This document shows, one piece after another, positions 1-11,300 of a stretch of DNA of 64,000 bases. The stretch is from Tetragonia tetragonoides (Eukaryota > Streptophyta > Magnoliopsida > Caryophyllales > Aizoaceae). A program made the position numbers and the translations under genes. Within the stretch, counting starts at the first letter, position 1. Each line of letters opens with the position of its first letter. The notes beneath the pieces are model-generated. The model was not told where the DNA came from and ran no database searches. It saw only the letters and a program-made list of their open reading frames with translations. The DNA is taken from contig CM076152.1 in NCBI GenBank assembly GCA_038025085.1, forward strand, positions 29,763,501 to 29,827,500. Direction: 5' to 3'.

Positions 1-527
1 AAGTTATAGCCTTATGGGCCTAATAACTTTATTTAGATACATCTCACCAGTATCAAAAATTAAGTTCCTAGATCCAGAACTTACAAGCTTATCCACCTCT
101 AGCAATTCAAGTACACAAAAATCTCTATAATACGATTTTTTCATAACTTTTAATAAAACTAGAATCACATTTCAATAGAACAAGGGTCACTGTTCACCAT
201 AAGTGACCCTACATTAATAAATAGTAACTCCATTTTTCTATAAGTTTTTTTTTTGTGATGTGAGGAACCCTCAGCCACTACTATTTGAGTGTGCACCGAA
301 TAAACTCCGAGTATATGCAATAACCTGCAAACCACACACACCAGGCAAGCTAACAAGATAAATCTTGTAGACAGGCTCAGCAAAAAGGCCTAATAGGAAA
401 TAAACCCATAACCTTTATCATGAAATATCAACCCCACGACCAACTCTACTACCCTTTCAAGACTCATTTTTCTATAAATTGTTCTCAATTAACAAAACTT
501 GCTGATTGATGTACGTAATACCCACAA
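1..527. other. Left edge; fragment of a dispersed GTCACT-motif repeat
   Basis: No gene is seen. About 108-240 resembles sequence at 38330-38470 and 38620-38740, and more weakly 56280-56410. Shared features are a 'tataatacga' segment and a near-palindrome reading GGTCACTG...CACTATAAGTGACC. The segment 469-507 is the source of the inverted filler found at 1772-1810. Confidence 0.45.
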
Positions 528-619
528 AAGCTAGTGCTTTTACTCTCGATGTAATTAATACTTAATGTAAGAAGAAAATAACTCACAAAATCATACACGT
601 GTACTAAGTATGAGGTGTG

Positions 620-1307
620 CAGTTAGAGCTGTCAAAATTTGATTCGACCCGAAAACTCGATCTATACCGACCCGAAAATTCTGGGTCATGAACAAAAAAT
701 TCAAACTCAAAACCCGATGCATATCGAATCCAAAAAACCAATATTTATTGAGTCAAACCCGAACCCGCTCTGGGTGGACCCGTTGAGTTGGGACGTTCAA
801 AATAAAACACCTCAACATGAGAAAAGTGGATGACAATTGACTTTATCATATCAAAATTTCTAACATATCAACTAACTTTGACATTTTTCTCTCAAAAAAA
901 AAAAAAACTAACTTTGACATTTATAATTTCATATTTCTCTTAAATAAGAGTTTTTTTATTACTTATGAGGATTTTTATACTTCTTTTGCATTAGTCAAAG
1001 CCCAATAACAGGTGAAAACCTTATAAAATATTTTTCAACTAGATTAGAACCATGTCTTTTATGTCTAATATCAGTATAGTATGACAATTTTTTATTTTAA
1101 AGTTGAAAATAAAATTAATTATGCAATTAAAATCAAATTAAAAAATCAAGTGTTCAACGCGTTGGGTCGACCCGAACCCGAACACATTTAGGTCATGAAC
1201 AAGCTTTTCTAAACCCGAAAATGAAACAACCCGACCTGTTAAATAACCCGACCGAAAGTGACCTAACCCGAACCCGACCTGACCGACCTGTTTGACACCT
1301 CTAACTG
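620..1307. mobile_element. ACCCGA-rich hAT-like MITE (copy 1)
   Basis: The ends form an inverted repeat: CAGTTAGAGCTGTCAAAA on the left against CAGTTAGAGGTGTCAAAC read inward from the right (16 of 18 match). Many ACCCGA/TCGGGT motifs lie next to both ends. There is no transposase. The CAG terminus and size suit a non-autonomous hAT element, but no clean 8-bp TSD is visible. Confidence 0.6.
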
Positions 1308-1453
1308 CGGTGCTGGCTTTGTTGGCCCAATCACAAGTTTCGTAAGTAACGAGGTAGGAAATCAAAATTAGTTATAACTATAGTTATAGCGGTTAAATAT
1401 TGAAAAAAGAAAGAAATTAGTAGAAAACTGATAAAAATTGCTACAAAATGCTA

Positions 1454-1770
1454 CTCTCTCCGATCCATGGAAATCTTTACGCTTTCCACTTATGTTTGGA
1501 TCATAAAAATCTTTACGTTTCCTTATATGGTAATGTATTTGAGCACCCTTTCCTATTTTACCCCCCCCACCTTCTCACTAGCATGTGCAAGGAAATAAAA
1601 GATTTCTCAAGCCACTAGCTGCAAAAGTAAGGAAAGTAATACAAAAGTAAGGAAAATAATACAAAAGCAAGGAAATCAATAAATACCCACTAAAATATTA
1701 TTTTCTCTCTCTTAATATCTTATGTGCTTTTTAAAGGGTAAATTTAGAATTTTTGTGGTAAAATGTATTT
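1454..1770. mobile_element. Stowaway MITE truncated at the duplication junction
   Basis: The left terminus CTCTCTCCGATCC follows a TA dinucleotide. The sequence matches the complete element at 2740-3114 but breaks off at the tandem-duplication junction and lacks the right terminus. Confidence 0.75.
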
Positions 1771-1771
1771 G

Positions 1772-1810
1772 AATCAGCAAGTTTTGTTAATTGAGAACAA
1801 TTTATAGAAA
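1772..1810. repeat. 39-bp inverted filler at the duplication junction
   Basis: This is the exact reverse complement of 469-507, the sequence just left of copy 1. It sits precisely between the end of copy 1 and the start of copy 2. A few bases of 'aaa' are shared at the entry point to copy 2. Confidence 0.93.
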
Positions 1811-3057
1811 AAGCTAGTGCTTTTACTCTCGATGTAATTAATACTTAATGTAAGAAGAAAATAACTCACAAAATCATACACGTGTACTAAGTATGAGGTG
1901 TGCAGTTAGAGCTGTCAAAATTTGATTCGACCCGAAAACTCGATCTATACCGACCCGAAAATTCTGGGTCATGAACAAAAAATTCAAACTCAAAACCCGA
2001 TGCATATCGAATCCAAAAAACCGATATTTATTGAGTCAAACCCGAACCCGCTCTGGGTGGACCCGTTGAGTTGGGACGTTCAAAATAAAACACCTCAACA
2101 TGAGAAAAGTGGATGACAATTGACTTTATCATATCAAAATTTCTAACATATCAACTAACTTTGACATTTTTCTCTCAAAAAAAAAAAAAAAACTAACTTT
2201 GACATTTATAATTTCATATTTCTCTTAAATAAGAGTTTTTTTTATTACTTATGAGGATTTTTATACTTCTTTTGCATTAGTCAAAACCCAATAACAGGTG
2301 AAAACCTTATAAAATATTTTTCAACTAGATTAGAACCATGTCTTTTATGTCTAATATCAGTATAGTATGACAATTTTTTATTTTAAAGTTGAAAATAAAA
2401 TTAATTATGCAATTAAAATCAAATTAAAAAATCAAGTGTTCAATGCGTTGGGTCGACCCGAACCCGAACACATTTAGGTCATGAACAAGCTTTTCTAAAC
2501 CCGAAAATGAAACAACCCGACCTGTTAAATAACCCGACCGAAAGTGACCTAACCCGAACCCGACCTGACCGACCTGTTTGACACCTCTAACTGCGGTGCT
2601 GGCTTTGTTGGCCCAATCACAAGTTTCGTAAGTAACGAGGTAGGAAATCAAAATTAGTTATAACTATAGTTATAGCGGTTAAATATTGAAAAAAGAAAGA
2701 AATTAGTAGAAAACTGATAAAAATTGCTACAAAATGCTACTCTCTCCGATCCATGGAAATCTTTACGCTTTCCACTTATGTTTGGACCATAAAAATCTTT
2801 ACGTTTCCTTATATGGTAATGTATTTGAGCACCCTTTCCTATTTTACCCCTCCCACCTTCTCACTAGCATGTGCAAGGAAATAAAAGATTTCTCAAGCCA
2901 CTAGCTGCAAAAGTAAGGAAAGTAATACAAAAGTAAGGAAAATAATACAAAAGCAAGGAAATCAATAAATACCCACTAAAATATTATTTTCTCTCTCTTA
3001 ATATCTTATGTGCTCTTTAAAGGGTAAATTTGGAATTTTTTGTGGTAAAATGTATTT
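1811..3057. repeat. Tandem duplication, copy 2
   Basis: Second copy of the unit at 528-1771. It continues without a break into the right part of the Stowaway MITE and then unique DNA, so it is the right-hand, uninterrupted version. Confidence 0.95.
1903..2593. mobile_element. ACCCGA-rich hAT-like MITE (copy 2)
   Basis: Duplicate of the element at 620-1307, with the same CAGTTAGAG-type terminal inverted repeats. It arose by the local tandem duplication and not by a second transposition, because the flanks are duplicated too. Confidence 0.6.
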
Positions 3058-3114
3058 TTTCCTTAATATTAATCATATTCTCCAAACGTCAAGATTTTAG
3101 TGGACCGGAGGGAG
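2740..3114. mobile_element. Stowaway MITE (Tc1/mariner type), complete
   Basis: The termini are CTCTCTCCGATCCA on the left and, read inward from the right, CTCCCTCCGGTCCA. Both are flanked by TA (2738-2739 and 3115-3116). The element is 375 bp and non-coding. The CTCCCTCCG end is the usual plant Stowaway signature. Confidence 0.88.
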
Positions 3115-3479
3115 TAATATACTAGTTGTAACTGTAGGTGCAGGTGAAAACTTGCATGGATAACTTTCACCAAGACTAATTGTAGCTGCAGGATGCTAAT
3201 GAAAATAATCTGGCAAACTGTTTAAAAGCATAGGAAAAAAAAAAGCACTAGCTTCAAGCTATAGCTTTTGTTGAAAAGTTAGCTGTTTGTGCCAAACATA
3301 GCCTAAATCTATCTATCCACTTTTCTATGGTACACTGGTTTAATGAGAACTGATATTGGAAGAAATAATTCCCATTTACCCTTGTTACTAGTGGGTTGGG
3401 TCTGGGCCGAAGCCCGAAAGTAATGACGTGACAATAAAGTAAGGGTGAGAGGGTAATTGAATAATTAATACATTACTAC
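3115..3479. other. No gene; relic of a small repeat
   Basis: About 3129-3305 resembles, in inverted orientation, the duplicated repeat at 38480-38950. Shared phrases are 'gtttgtgccaaacatag', 'aataatctggcaaactg' and 'ggtgaaaacttgca'. Nothing else is recognised. Confidence 0.5.
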
Positions 3480-3797
3480 CACTACAAGAAATAACAAGAT
3501 TAGTGGCAATTTTTTTTGCCATAATAAGGCAAAAAATTGCCATAAGAAACTTTCGTGACATAACAAAAAATTGTCATAAGGTTGCTAAAAATAGTGCAAT
3601 AAACTAGCAATTTGTGACAATTTTCATATTTGCCACTAAACATGTAATCATTTGTGGCATAAAGTATTTTACCACAAAGCTTATTTGTGGCAATTTTTAA
3701 TTTAGCCACAAACTTTTCTAGTGGCAAATTGTATTTTTGCCACGAAGCTATTGTGCCTAATTTGAACTATGCCACAAATCTTATTAGTGGCAATATT

Positions 3798-4443
3798 TTT
3801 TTTTTAAGTAAAAGATAATGCATTCATTCATAAATAGCCATTCGGTATCTACAACGATGAATATCTCTAAACAAAATAGATCTAACAGAACAAAGTATAA
3901 ATCTACCATTACAAGATGAATATGACTCCCACTATCACTGTTAGAAATCGGTGTCTTGATCAGCTCCGTCGATAATAAGTGACTACCAATCCAAACATCA
4001 CTATTACAAATCGGCGTCTTGATCGGCTTCGTCGATGATTGACAATGCCCAAAGCTATACAGAAAACGGGAGCTCACCGCCTTTTTTTCCCTACGATCGG
4101 AGGTAAGCACGAAATGTGCTGCAGTTATTTGGAAATACAAATCCCCTAGGCACAGTGGATTGAACTTGTCTTCTTGATTCATGAAATCTACCCGAACCAC
4201 ACAAATTCTAAAAGATTCCGACGAACTTGGAGGACTCAACAATCTCTCATGAAAGGAGAGTTTATTCCTAATCATATTGAAAAACAAACTAAAAAACTAG
4301 ATCGAATGCAAAGAAACAACAACGAAGGGGCTAACCACCGGCAATTTACCGGTGATAACCCCTAGATGAGTCAAAAGAAAGGGGGTTAGGGTTTTTTCTT
4401 TAGAGAGAGAGATATCTTGCGTAGTATTGAGTGCATTCTTTAT
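3798..4443 (-). mobile_element. Retroposon (SINE/LINE-like) with 17-bp TSD
   Basis: The 17-bp TSD TTATTAGTGGCAATATT lies at 3781-3797 and 4444-4460. A T-run at the left edge is the poly(A) tail of a minus-strand element. The 5' end on the minus strand starts near 'ctctctctaaag' followed by 'aaccctaacc'. A 167-codon minus-strand frame (3784-4287) matches no family I know and is probably incidental. The element is inserted in the CACTA transposon. Confidence 0.82.
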
Positions 4444-4480
4444 TTATTAGTGGCAATATTAAAATGCTACCTACATTATT

Positions 4481-5104
4481 TTATTTTTTTTGAGAGGGGA
4501 ATAGGAGACTTTCATTCATAGAAAAGCCATATGGCATCTACAATAAAAATAACCGTAGAACATACTAAATCAATAGAAACAACAAAAAAAATCCGCTAAC
4601 AAGCCAATATACTAGAATACTCAGGTGCGACTCCGAACATGCATAGTAACCATGTGCTTCCTTTGATGTATCTTCATCTTTCACGGAAGTGGAGATCTTC
4701 ACCACAAGGAACGCAATCGCTTGCCCACAAACCTCTGTATGATTCCGTCAATCGTGTGTATATCCGGTCCCCAAATTCATACTGCTTCTACTAAAAATCA
4801 ATCGCACAATAGGCGAAAAAAGAATGCTATAGAAAGGAAGATAAGAAGATCCCTAAAAACTCCACAAAGGGAGAGAATTTATTTAACTCAGAACGAAAAA
4901 AAGATAGAAATCAAGATTAAACCTGATAAAAATCATCAATCACAGATCGGGAATGGCCTAAATCGGCCCTCCCGGCCTGAAAGTATATTCTATTAAAGGT
5001 TAGGGTTTTAGAGAGAAGGAGGAGAAAGAAAAGAGGGAGGCTAGTATAAGGATGACTATTGTGTACAATTTAGTGTGATTAACATCCTTTCTACCAAAAG
5101 ATTT
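4481..5104 (-). mobile_element. Second, related retroposon with 16-bp TSD
   Basis: The 16-bp TSD TGCTACCTACATTATT is at 4465-4480 and 5105-5120. The poly(A) tail is seen as a T-rich stretch at the left edge. The minus-strand 5' end again carries 'ctctctaaaaccctaacc', and the 3' part has an ATGAATGAAAGTC-type stretch, so it looks related to the insertion at 3798-4443. No protein family is recognised. Confidence 0.8.
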
Positions 5105-5842
5105 TGCTACCTACATTATTGTAACAAGCTATTAACAGTATTTTAAACTTCATTAAAAAAAAAATTTGCTTGAAACCAACCTGGTCCAAGCAAACTTGAT
5201 AAGGCCCAAATAGTCTTTTATACCCCAATGGTAACAATCTTAATTGGGTCATCAAAGTATGAGGAGAGAATAGATGAAGTTGAAAGTAAATTTCTTATTG
5301 TTGGTTGATGTGGGAAACTTCCCAACATTGTTTGTGCATAATTAGATTACTCTGTTTCTTTCCGCGACAGGTATACAAAGTATGAGGAGAGAGAGAGAGA
5401 GAATAGATAAGAAGCGTTCGATTATGGGCACAGGAACAGAAGTAAGTGGCTCACACTACATACCCACTTCTATATTCCCACTAACAAGTTTATGCTCATG
5501 CCTTTTGTATTTGTAATTTGTAAGAAGTGTGTAGGTTTTTCATATCTCAATTCTCCATTCTTCTTTGAGCCCTTGATTTGATTTACACAAATCCATTGTC
5601 TAGATTTTGTGGGTCCATCAGTTATGGGGGAGAAATCAGAAATGACTTCACTTGGATTTGTTAATATGTACTTTGATTGACTGAAAGGTGTTCGATAAAA
5701 TGCCTCTTATAAAGCTATTTTGAACTATTTTTCATTTTATGATTTTAACCTCTTTTATAATCTCATTAATGGTATGCATTATGCTTGATTAGTTTTGGGT
5801 TATGATTCTGGTGGTACCTGCTTTTGATATTTTATTTGATTT

Positions 5843-6794
5843 TTTTTTCCATGGATAAGCGGTAAGTTAGTATGGCCCCTTTTCACGAGGGTAATACCCT
5901 AACACTGGTTACAACCGTAGGTATAATATCACCTATAGTTGGAGACCCCCTAGATTCGGTACAACGCCTGAAGGCCCGGGCCAGGCCAATACATGTTGTT
6001 TTTGAAACGCCCATAAAGGGGCAAGCCTGAAGGGGGTGGGCAAGGGTAAGCCCAAATCCAAAGGACCCCCAACCACAAGTTATGGATCATCCTACCGATA
6101 CACAAAAAAAGAAAAAGAAAAACTAAGAAACCTACCAGACCACTATACAGACCAACAAAAACCATGATAAACTACCTATACATCAGGGAAGCAAAAACCA
6201 AACAACAGCAAAAAGGACATGCAAAGCCGAATCAATAAGATACTAAGACAATTTGAGAGAAGAGACCAGCAGCACTCTCCATGGACAGCAACATCTCAAT
6301 CTTCAATAGACTTCAAACCAAATTGAAACAAAGCTAACCAAAAACCAACAAAGAGAAGGGGGCACATGCATCATCATCAGGACCCCTTTCCTCCAGGCAT
6401 CACCACACCAAACCAGGGGAACCAAGTCCACCGTAAGTGTCAGCGGAGAAGCACCCATATAACAGAAAAGGGCGATCTGGACGGTGAGAGAGAGCGAAAG
6501 AGCTAGGTCGGTGCTATTGGCTCAAGAGAGATACATGTAACTTCTGATTCTCTCTCTAGAACCTTGGGCTAAAAAAGACAATAGCTATGATTGGGCTAGA
6601 AATTAACAATACTGAGTAGAGGGCATCTAGGCGATGAGAGAAAGCGAGAGAGCTAGCTAGATGGCTTGTACGGTGGACGGTGGGCGGTGGCTATGGAAGA
6701 GCTAAGAGATTTCTAGAGAGAGGGTAGAGCCTTTCTCTCTAGAACTAAGACCACATTTGCTTAATGCGCCTAAACTAGATGGATATTGCCTCTG
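5843..6794 (-). mobile_element. Third retroposon, shorter TSD
   Basis: A T-run starts the element at the left, and an 11-bp repeat TTATTTGATTT lies at 5832-5842 and 6795-6805. The right part contains two degenerate copies of a 'gatgagagaaagcgagagag'-like segment (about 6483 and 6618). A 71-codon minus-strand frame at 5950-6165 shows no known domain. It has the same orientation as the other two insertions. Confidence 0.55.
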
Positions 6795-7060
6795 TTATTT
6801 GATTTGGTGACATTTAGAAAGTCAATTTCTTGCAGTAACTTTTTGTTTGTGCGTCAACGAAGTCAAAGTGCCTAATTTGAACTTTGCCACTAAATCTCAT
6901 ATTTCTTGGTAGTGGTGGCAAATTTTAGAAATTGCCACAAAAATATCACCAAGTTGCAGCAAATTTCATTTTGCCACTTATATCATTTTTCTTGTGGCAA
7001 ATTATTTATTATTTATTGCTACAACACAAAGTGCCACTAAAACTAAAATTTCTTGTAATG

Positions 7061-7737
7061 TACAAGTTAAAGCAAGTGAGTAGATGAACCAAGAAGCAGG
7101 AACAGATAAAATAGAAAAGTGGTATATAATTTAGAAACGAAGGGAATATTTAAGTCGTTCATAACCAGAAGGCATGCTACAAAACTAAAGCAAGTAAATG
7201 ACGTTATTTTATTTTATTTTTTTCCTGTGGAAGTTAAAGAGTCTTTCATATGCATCAAAATCAATAAAATATATCTACACACTAGTGTTAATATTAAATT
7301 TAAGCAAAACACATAACCAAAAAAAAAAAAAAAAAACCGTTATTTATTTTGCATAAATTTTTACGCTCCCTCACTAAAATCTTTTTAGACTAGTTTGAAG
7401 TGTGGATGATTTACAAACGTTTCCCATATCTTGTGCTGAAATATAATATTACACTTAAAAAACTGGGGCTCCTAGGATTTGAGCATAGTGCGTGCCTCTT
7501 GATTTGTTGATCATATATTTAAACTTTTGATTCCGCGTTGATTTCAACACACATTCCGTTACTGAACCAAACAACATGCAAAAAGTTATGACGTTCGCAT
7601 TCTATGCAAACCTCAATATTTAAGTTTCGTAGTGAAACTTCCCCCAAAAAGAAAGTTCTGTAGTGAAATTCATTACACTTCTTTGAACTAAATACCCTAA
7701 ATCCTTAGTCTCACCCTGCTTTAACCTGCTGTTATCT
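7061..7737. other. Unrecognised AT-rich DNA
   Basis: A poly(A) run lies at about 7318-7336. The 65-codon frame at 7119-7316 has no recognisable content. No other gene signal is seen. Confidence 0.5.
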
Positions 7738-7968
7738 AGTTAAATATCAGCAATTGTTAATATGGTATGATGATGTAATAATGATGACCTGTCAAGGTTG
7801 TTACAAGTTTGTTAGGGAACTGTTTCATTGAGTTTGTTAGAGCTGGCTTGTATAGCAGTATATAAGTCATATTGTAAGCTGTAAGAATACTAGATTGACA
7901 TATACAGAATGCCTTCTTTCTTTCCTCTCTATTTCTCTCTCTAAGTTTAGCAATGGTGATCCTGCTCA
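7738..7968 (+). repeat. 5' LTR of the copia element
   Basis: About 231 bp, matching 12674-12806 plus 34363-34457. It starts near 'agttaaatatcagc' and ends '...cctgctca'. The usual TG start is not present in either copy. Confidence 0.88.
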
Positions 7969-7970
7969 AG

Positions 7971-7984
7971 TTGGCATCAGAGTC
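7971..7984 (+). promoter_or_regulatory. Copia primer-binding site
   Basis: The sequence ttggcatcagagtc lies two bases after the LTR. It is close to the TTGGTATCAGAGC site, complementary to initiator tRNA-Met, that most plant copia elements use. Confidence 0.8.
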
Positions 7985-8328
7985 GCCATTGCTGTAAGCT
8001 TGAAATTTCAAGAAAAAGAAGAGACTGTACTCACATCTATACTCTTCTGTCAATCAAACTAAACACAATTTCTTCCGCGCCTTTATGATCGAATTATTTC
8101 GACAAAATTCACCTTGAATTTGATCGAAGATTTGATCTGAAATCTCTAGAAAAACTCTGAAGTTCATTTCATAATTCGAAATCTTGAATTGTTTCTTCAA
8201 GATTTCAAGCTCATAATTAAACACAAAATTGCTCAATTCTTATTTCGATTAATCGGTTTGTTTTATCGATTAGTCCAGCTCATATTTTCTAGAGATTCAT
8301 CACTACTATTCTCTGGTTTCAAATCACA

Positions 8329-11300
8329 ATGCCAGAAAACACAAAATCATTAAGACCTGCTTTCTCTGATTTGTATCATCCATTGTTTCTTCATCCTTCA
8401 GAAGGACCAGGTTCTTTGGCAATTCAGGTGAAATTGACTGGGGCTGAGAATTATAGGTCATAGAGAAGGTCAATGGAGATTGGTTTGGCTACAAAGAGAA
8501 AGTTAGGCTTCGTAACATGTAATAGTGTGATAATTGCTTGGATAATGCAATCTGTGTCTGAATCTATCTCCAAATCTATATTGTTCATTAATTCAGCAAG
8601 AGAAATATGGCTATCTTTAGAGAAAAGGTTTTCTGTGAGCAATGGCTTAAGAAAGTATAAGCTGAATAAATCCACATATGATGAGAAACAAGCAGGTACA
8701 TCTGTAAATGCTCATTACACAAAATTAAGGGGGATTTGGGAGGAGATAGATGCAATGAGTGAATTACCAAAAATCGCTGTTATAACTACTGAAATCACTG
8801 CATTTCTTAATGCCTTTAGACAACAAGTTGAAGAACAAAAGCTTTTTCAGTTTCTTAATGGTCTTGATGACATATATGGTCCTCAAAGGAGTCAATTACT
8901 TCTGATGACTCCACTGCCATCTGTTGAAACAACCTGTTCTATGTTACAACAAGAAGAATCACAAAAGGGATATTTTAGACACAGGCAAGATGATCACTGA
9001 GACAGCTGCTTTGTATAGAAAAGGCAACAACACTAGGAGATCTGATGAGGTCTGTGATAAATGTGGTAATAAAGTTCATGGAAGGTCTAGGTGTTGGCAG
9101 GTGATTGGATATCCAAGTTGGCATCCTAAGGCAGTTCAGTTTCCTCAGAGGAAAAGCAACTCAGTCTCAAGTAAGGGAAATGAGAAATTTGAGGGTAAAA
9201 CTGAAGCTCATGTTGATAGTATGGGATCCAGTTTCAAGGGAGAAGGTCTGGTTACTGTCACTCAACAGCAGTTTGAGCAGCTTCTGAAAATAATGTCATC
9301 TGCAAGCAGGTCATCTAGTAATGACACTGATGATGAAATTGGAGACACATTTACAGGTACCGCTTTCTGTTTTAATGCCTCTGCTAAGAAAGATTATTGG
9401 ATTCTTGACACTGGTGCCACAGACCACATGTCCTATAATTTAGCCAATTTTAAACAGCCAAGAATCCTGCCAAATAAACCTCAAATTACCCTACCTAATG
9501 GCCAGACCACAGATATCACTCACAATGGCAAAATAAAACTTGCTAATGATATTATTTTGCATGATGCTTTGTATGTTCCTGCATTCCAATTTAATTTTCT
9601 ATCCATCCCCAAGCTGTTACATGATTCTAATCTGAAAGTAGTCTTTTATCCTGCATTCTGCATTATTCAGGACTCAATTTCTCAGAAACTAAGAGGGATT
9701 GGTAGGCAACAAAATGGTCTCTACTATCTGCTGGACATGCCTTTACAACACATTCATCCCACTCTGACCGAACAAGCTCTCACAATTGCTGGTGCTGTTC
9801 AGTCATCTGTGTCAGTTCAGTCTTCTAGTGTCTTTAAACAGTCATGCTACTACTTCTGTGTATAGCATTTGGCATCACAGGTTAGGTCATGCCTCTTTTA
9901 ATAAAATGAAACACATTCCTGGTGTATCTCAATGTACTAGTGACAAAAGTCAAGGTGTCTGTATGTCCTGTCCTATGGGAAAATTGGCAAAATTGCCTTT
10001 TCAGTCTAGTTCTTCTGAATCTGCTCATATATTTGATTTTGTGGATATGGATATTTGGGGTCCATATAGATTTCCAACTCATAAGAACTACAGATATTTT
10101 CTTACTATTGTTGAAGACGAAAGTAGAGCTCATTGGAATTTTCTTCTTCAGTGCAAATCTCAAGCATTTAGCACTTTACAGAATTTTTATAATTTTGTTC
10201 AAACTCATTTTCAGTGCAAAATTAAGACCTTAAGATCTGATAATGCACTTGAATTTGATAGTGGTCATTGTCAAATATTCTTTAAGAAACATGGCATCAT
10301 TCATCAAACCACTTGTGTAGATTGATCAAAACAAAATGGAAGGGTTGAAAGAAAGCATAGACATATCTTAGACACTTCTAGGGCTATCAGGTTTCATGCT
10401 GGTCTTCCTCTTTCATATTGGGGTGATTGTGTCCTCTCTGCTACTCATATCATTAACAGGCTTCCTACACCTGTTCTTGATAACAAAACTCCCAATCAAA
10501 TCCTGTTCAGTCCTCCATCCTATGACCATCTCAGGGTCATAGGATGTCTTGCTTTTGCTGTAAATCCTCAAATGGGAACAGACAAGTTACAACCAAGGGA
10601 TGTTCCTTGAATTTTTCTTGGTTATCCTCAAACTCAAAAGGGTTACAAGCTTCAAAATCTGATCACCAAGAACATTTTTGTGTCCAGGGATGTGACTTTC
10701 ATGGAGCACATCTTCCCTTATCAGCAGGACACTCTCAAACACATTCTCAAACCTACACCTCCACTAATTGCTTTTCCCACAAATTTTGCCTGTGATGATA
10801 TGCTTCCTGCAATCATCACAGATTCTTCTACCTCAAGTTTTGTTCCTACAGATACTTCATCTCCTCTTCTTGAGTCAGGTACTGAGTCTAATAATCCACA
10901 AGATTCTCTCTCAAACTACACTTCGACAGTCCTCAAGGCATGTCAAGAAGCCTATATGGCTAGCAGACTATGTTAGCAATTTTGTTACTACCAGTCCTCT
11001 CTTACAGCAAGATAATTCTCATTTTGCTAGTCTTGCTTTTGCTGGTAATGTCAGAGACACAACCCTTAAACCTACATTTCACACATATCTCTCATGCTTA
11101 GCCTCCACTATTGATCCTTCATCCTTTAACCAAGCTGTCAAGGATCCTAAATGGTGCACTGCCATGAATCTTGAGCTCAGTGCATTAGAACAAAATGGTA
11201 CATGGTCTATTACAAATCTGCCTCATGGAAAAAAGGCCATAGGCAGTAAATGGCTTTACAAAACAAAGTTTAACTCTGATGGTTCTATAGAGAGGTGTAA

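Larger units (their letters stand above)
528..1771. repeat. Tandem duplication, copy 1
   Basis: This 1.24-kb segment is repeated almost identically at 1811-3057, offset by about 1283-1287 bp. The copies differ by a handful of substitutions and homopolymer length changes, so the duplication is young. Copy 1 holds a whole ACCCGA-rich hAT-like element (620-1307) and the left part of a Stowaway MITE (from 1454). The copy stops inside that Stowaway element. Confidence 0.95.
3480..7060. mobile_element. Non-autonomous CACTA (En/Spm) transposon
   Basis: The left end reads CACTACAAGAAAT. The right end reads ATTTCTTGTAATG, its inverted partner with one mismatch. A 3-bp TSD, TAC, flanks both (3477-3479 and 7061-7063). 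Short subterminal motifs of the type GTGGCAA/TTGCCAC recur in both orientations inside each end, as is usual for CACTA elements. No transposase frame is present. About 2.2 of its 3.58 kb is later minus-strand retroposon insertions. Confidence 0.88.

Noticed and set aside
528..3057. Tandem duplication as a simple assembly artefact.
   Set aside because: The copies differ at several bases and the junction has a 39-bp inverted segment that collapse or duplication errors would not create; long reads should still confirm it.
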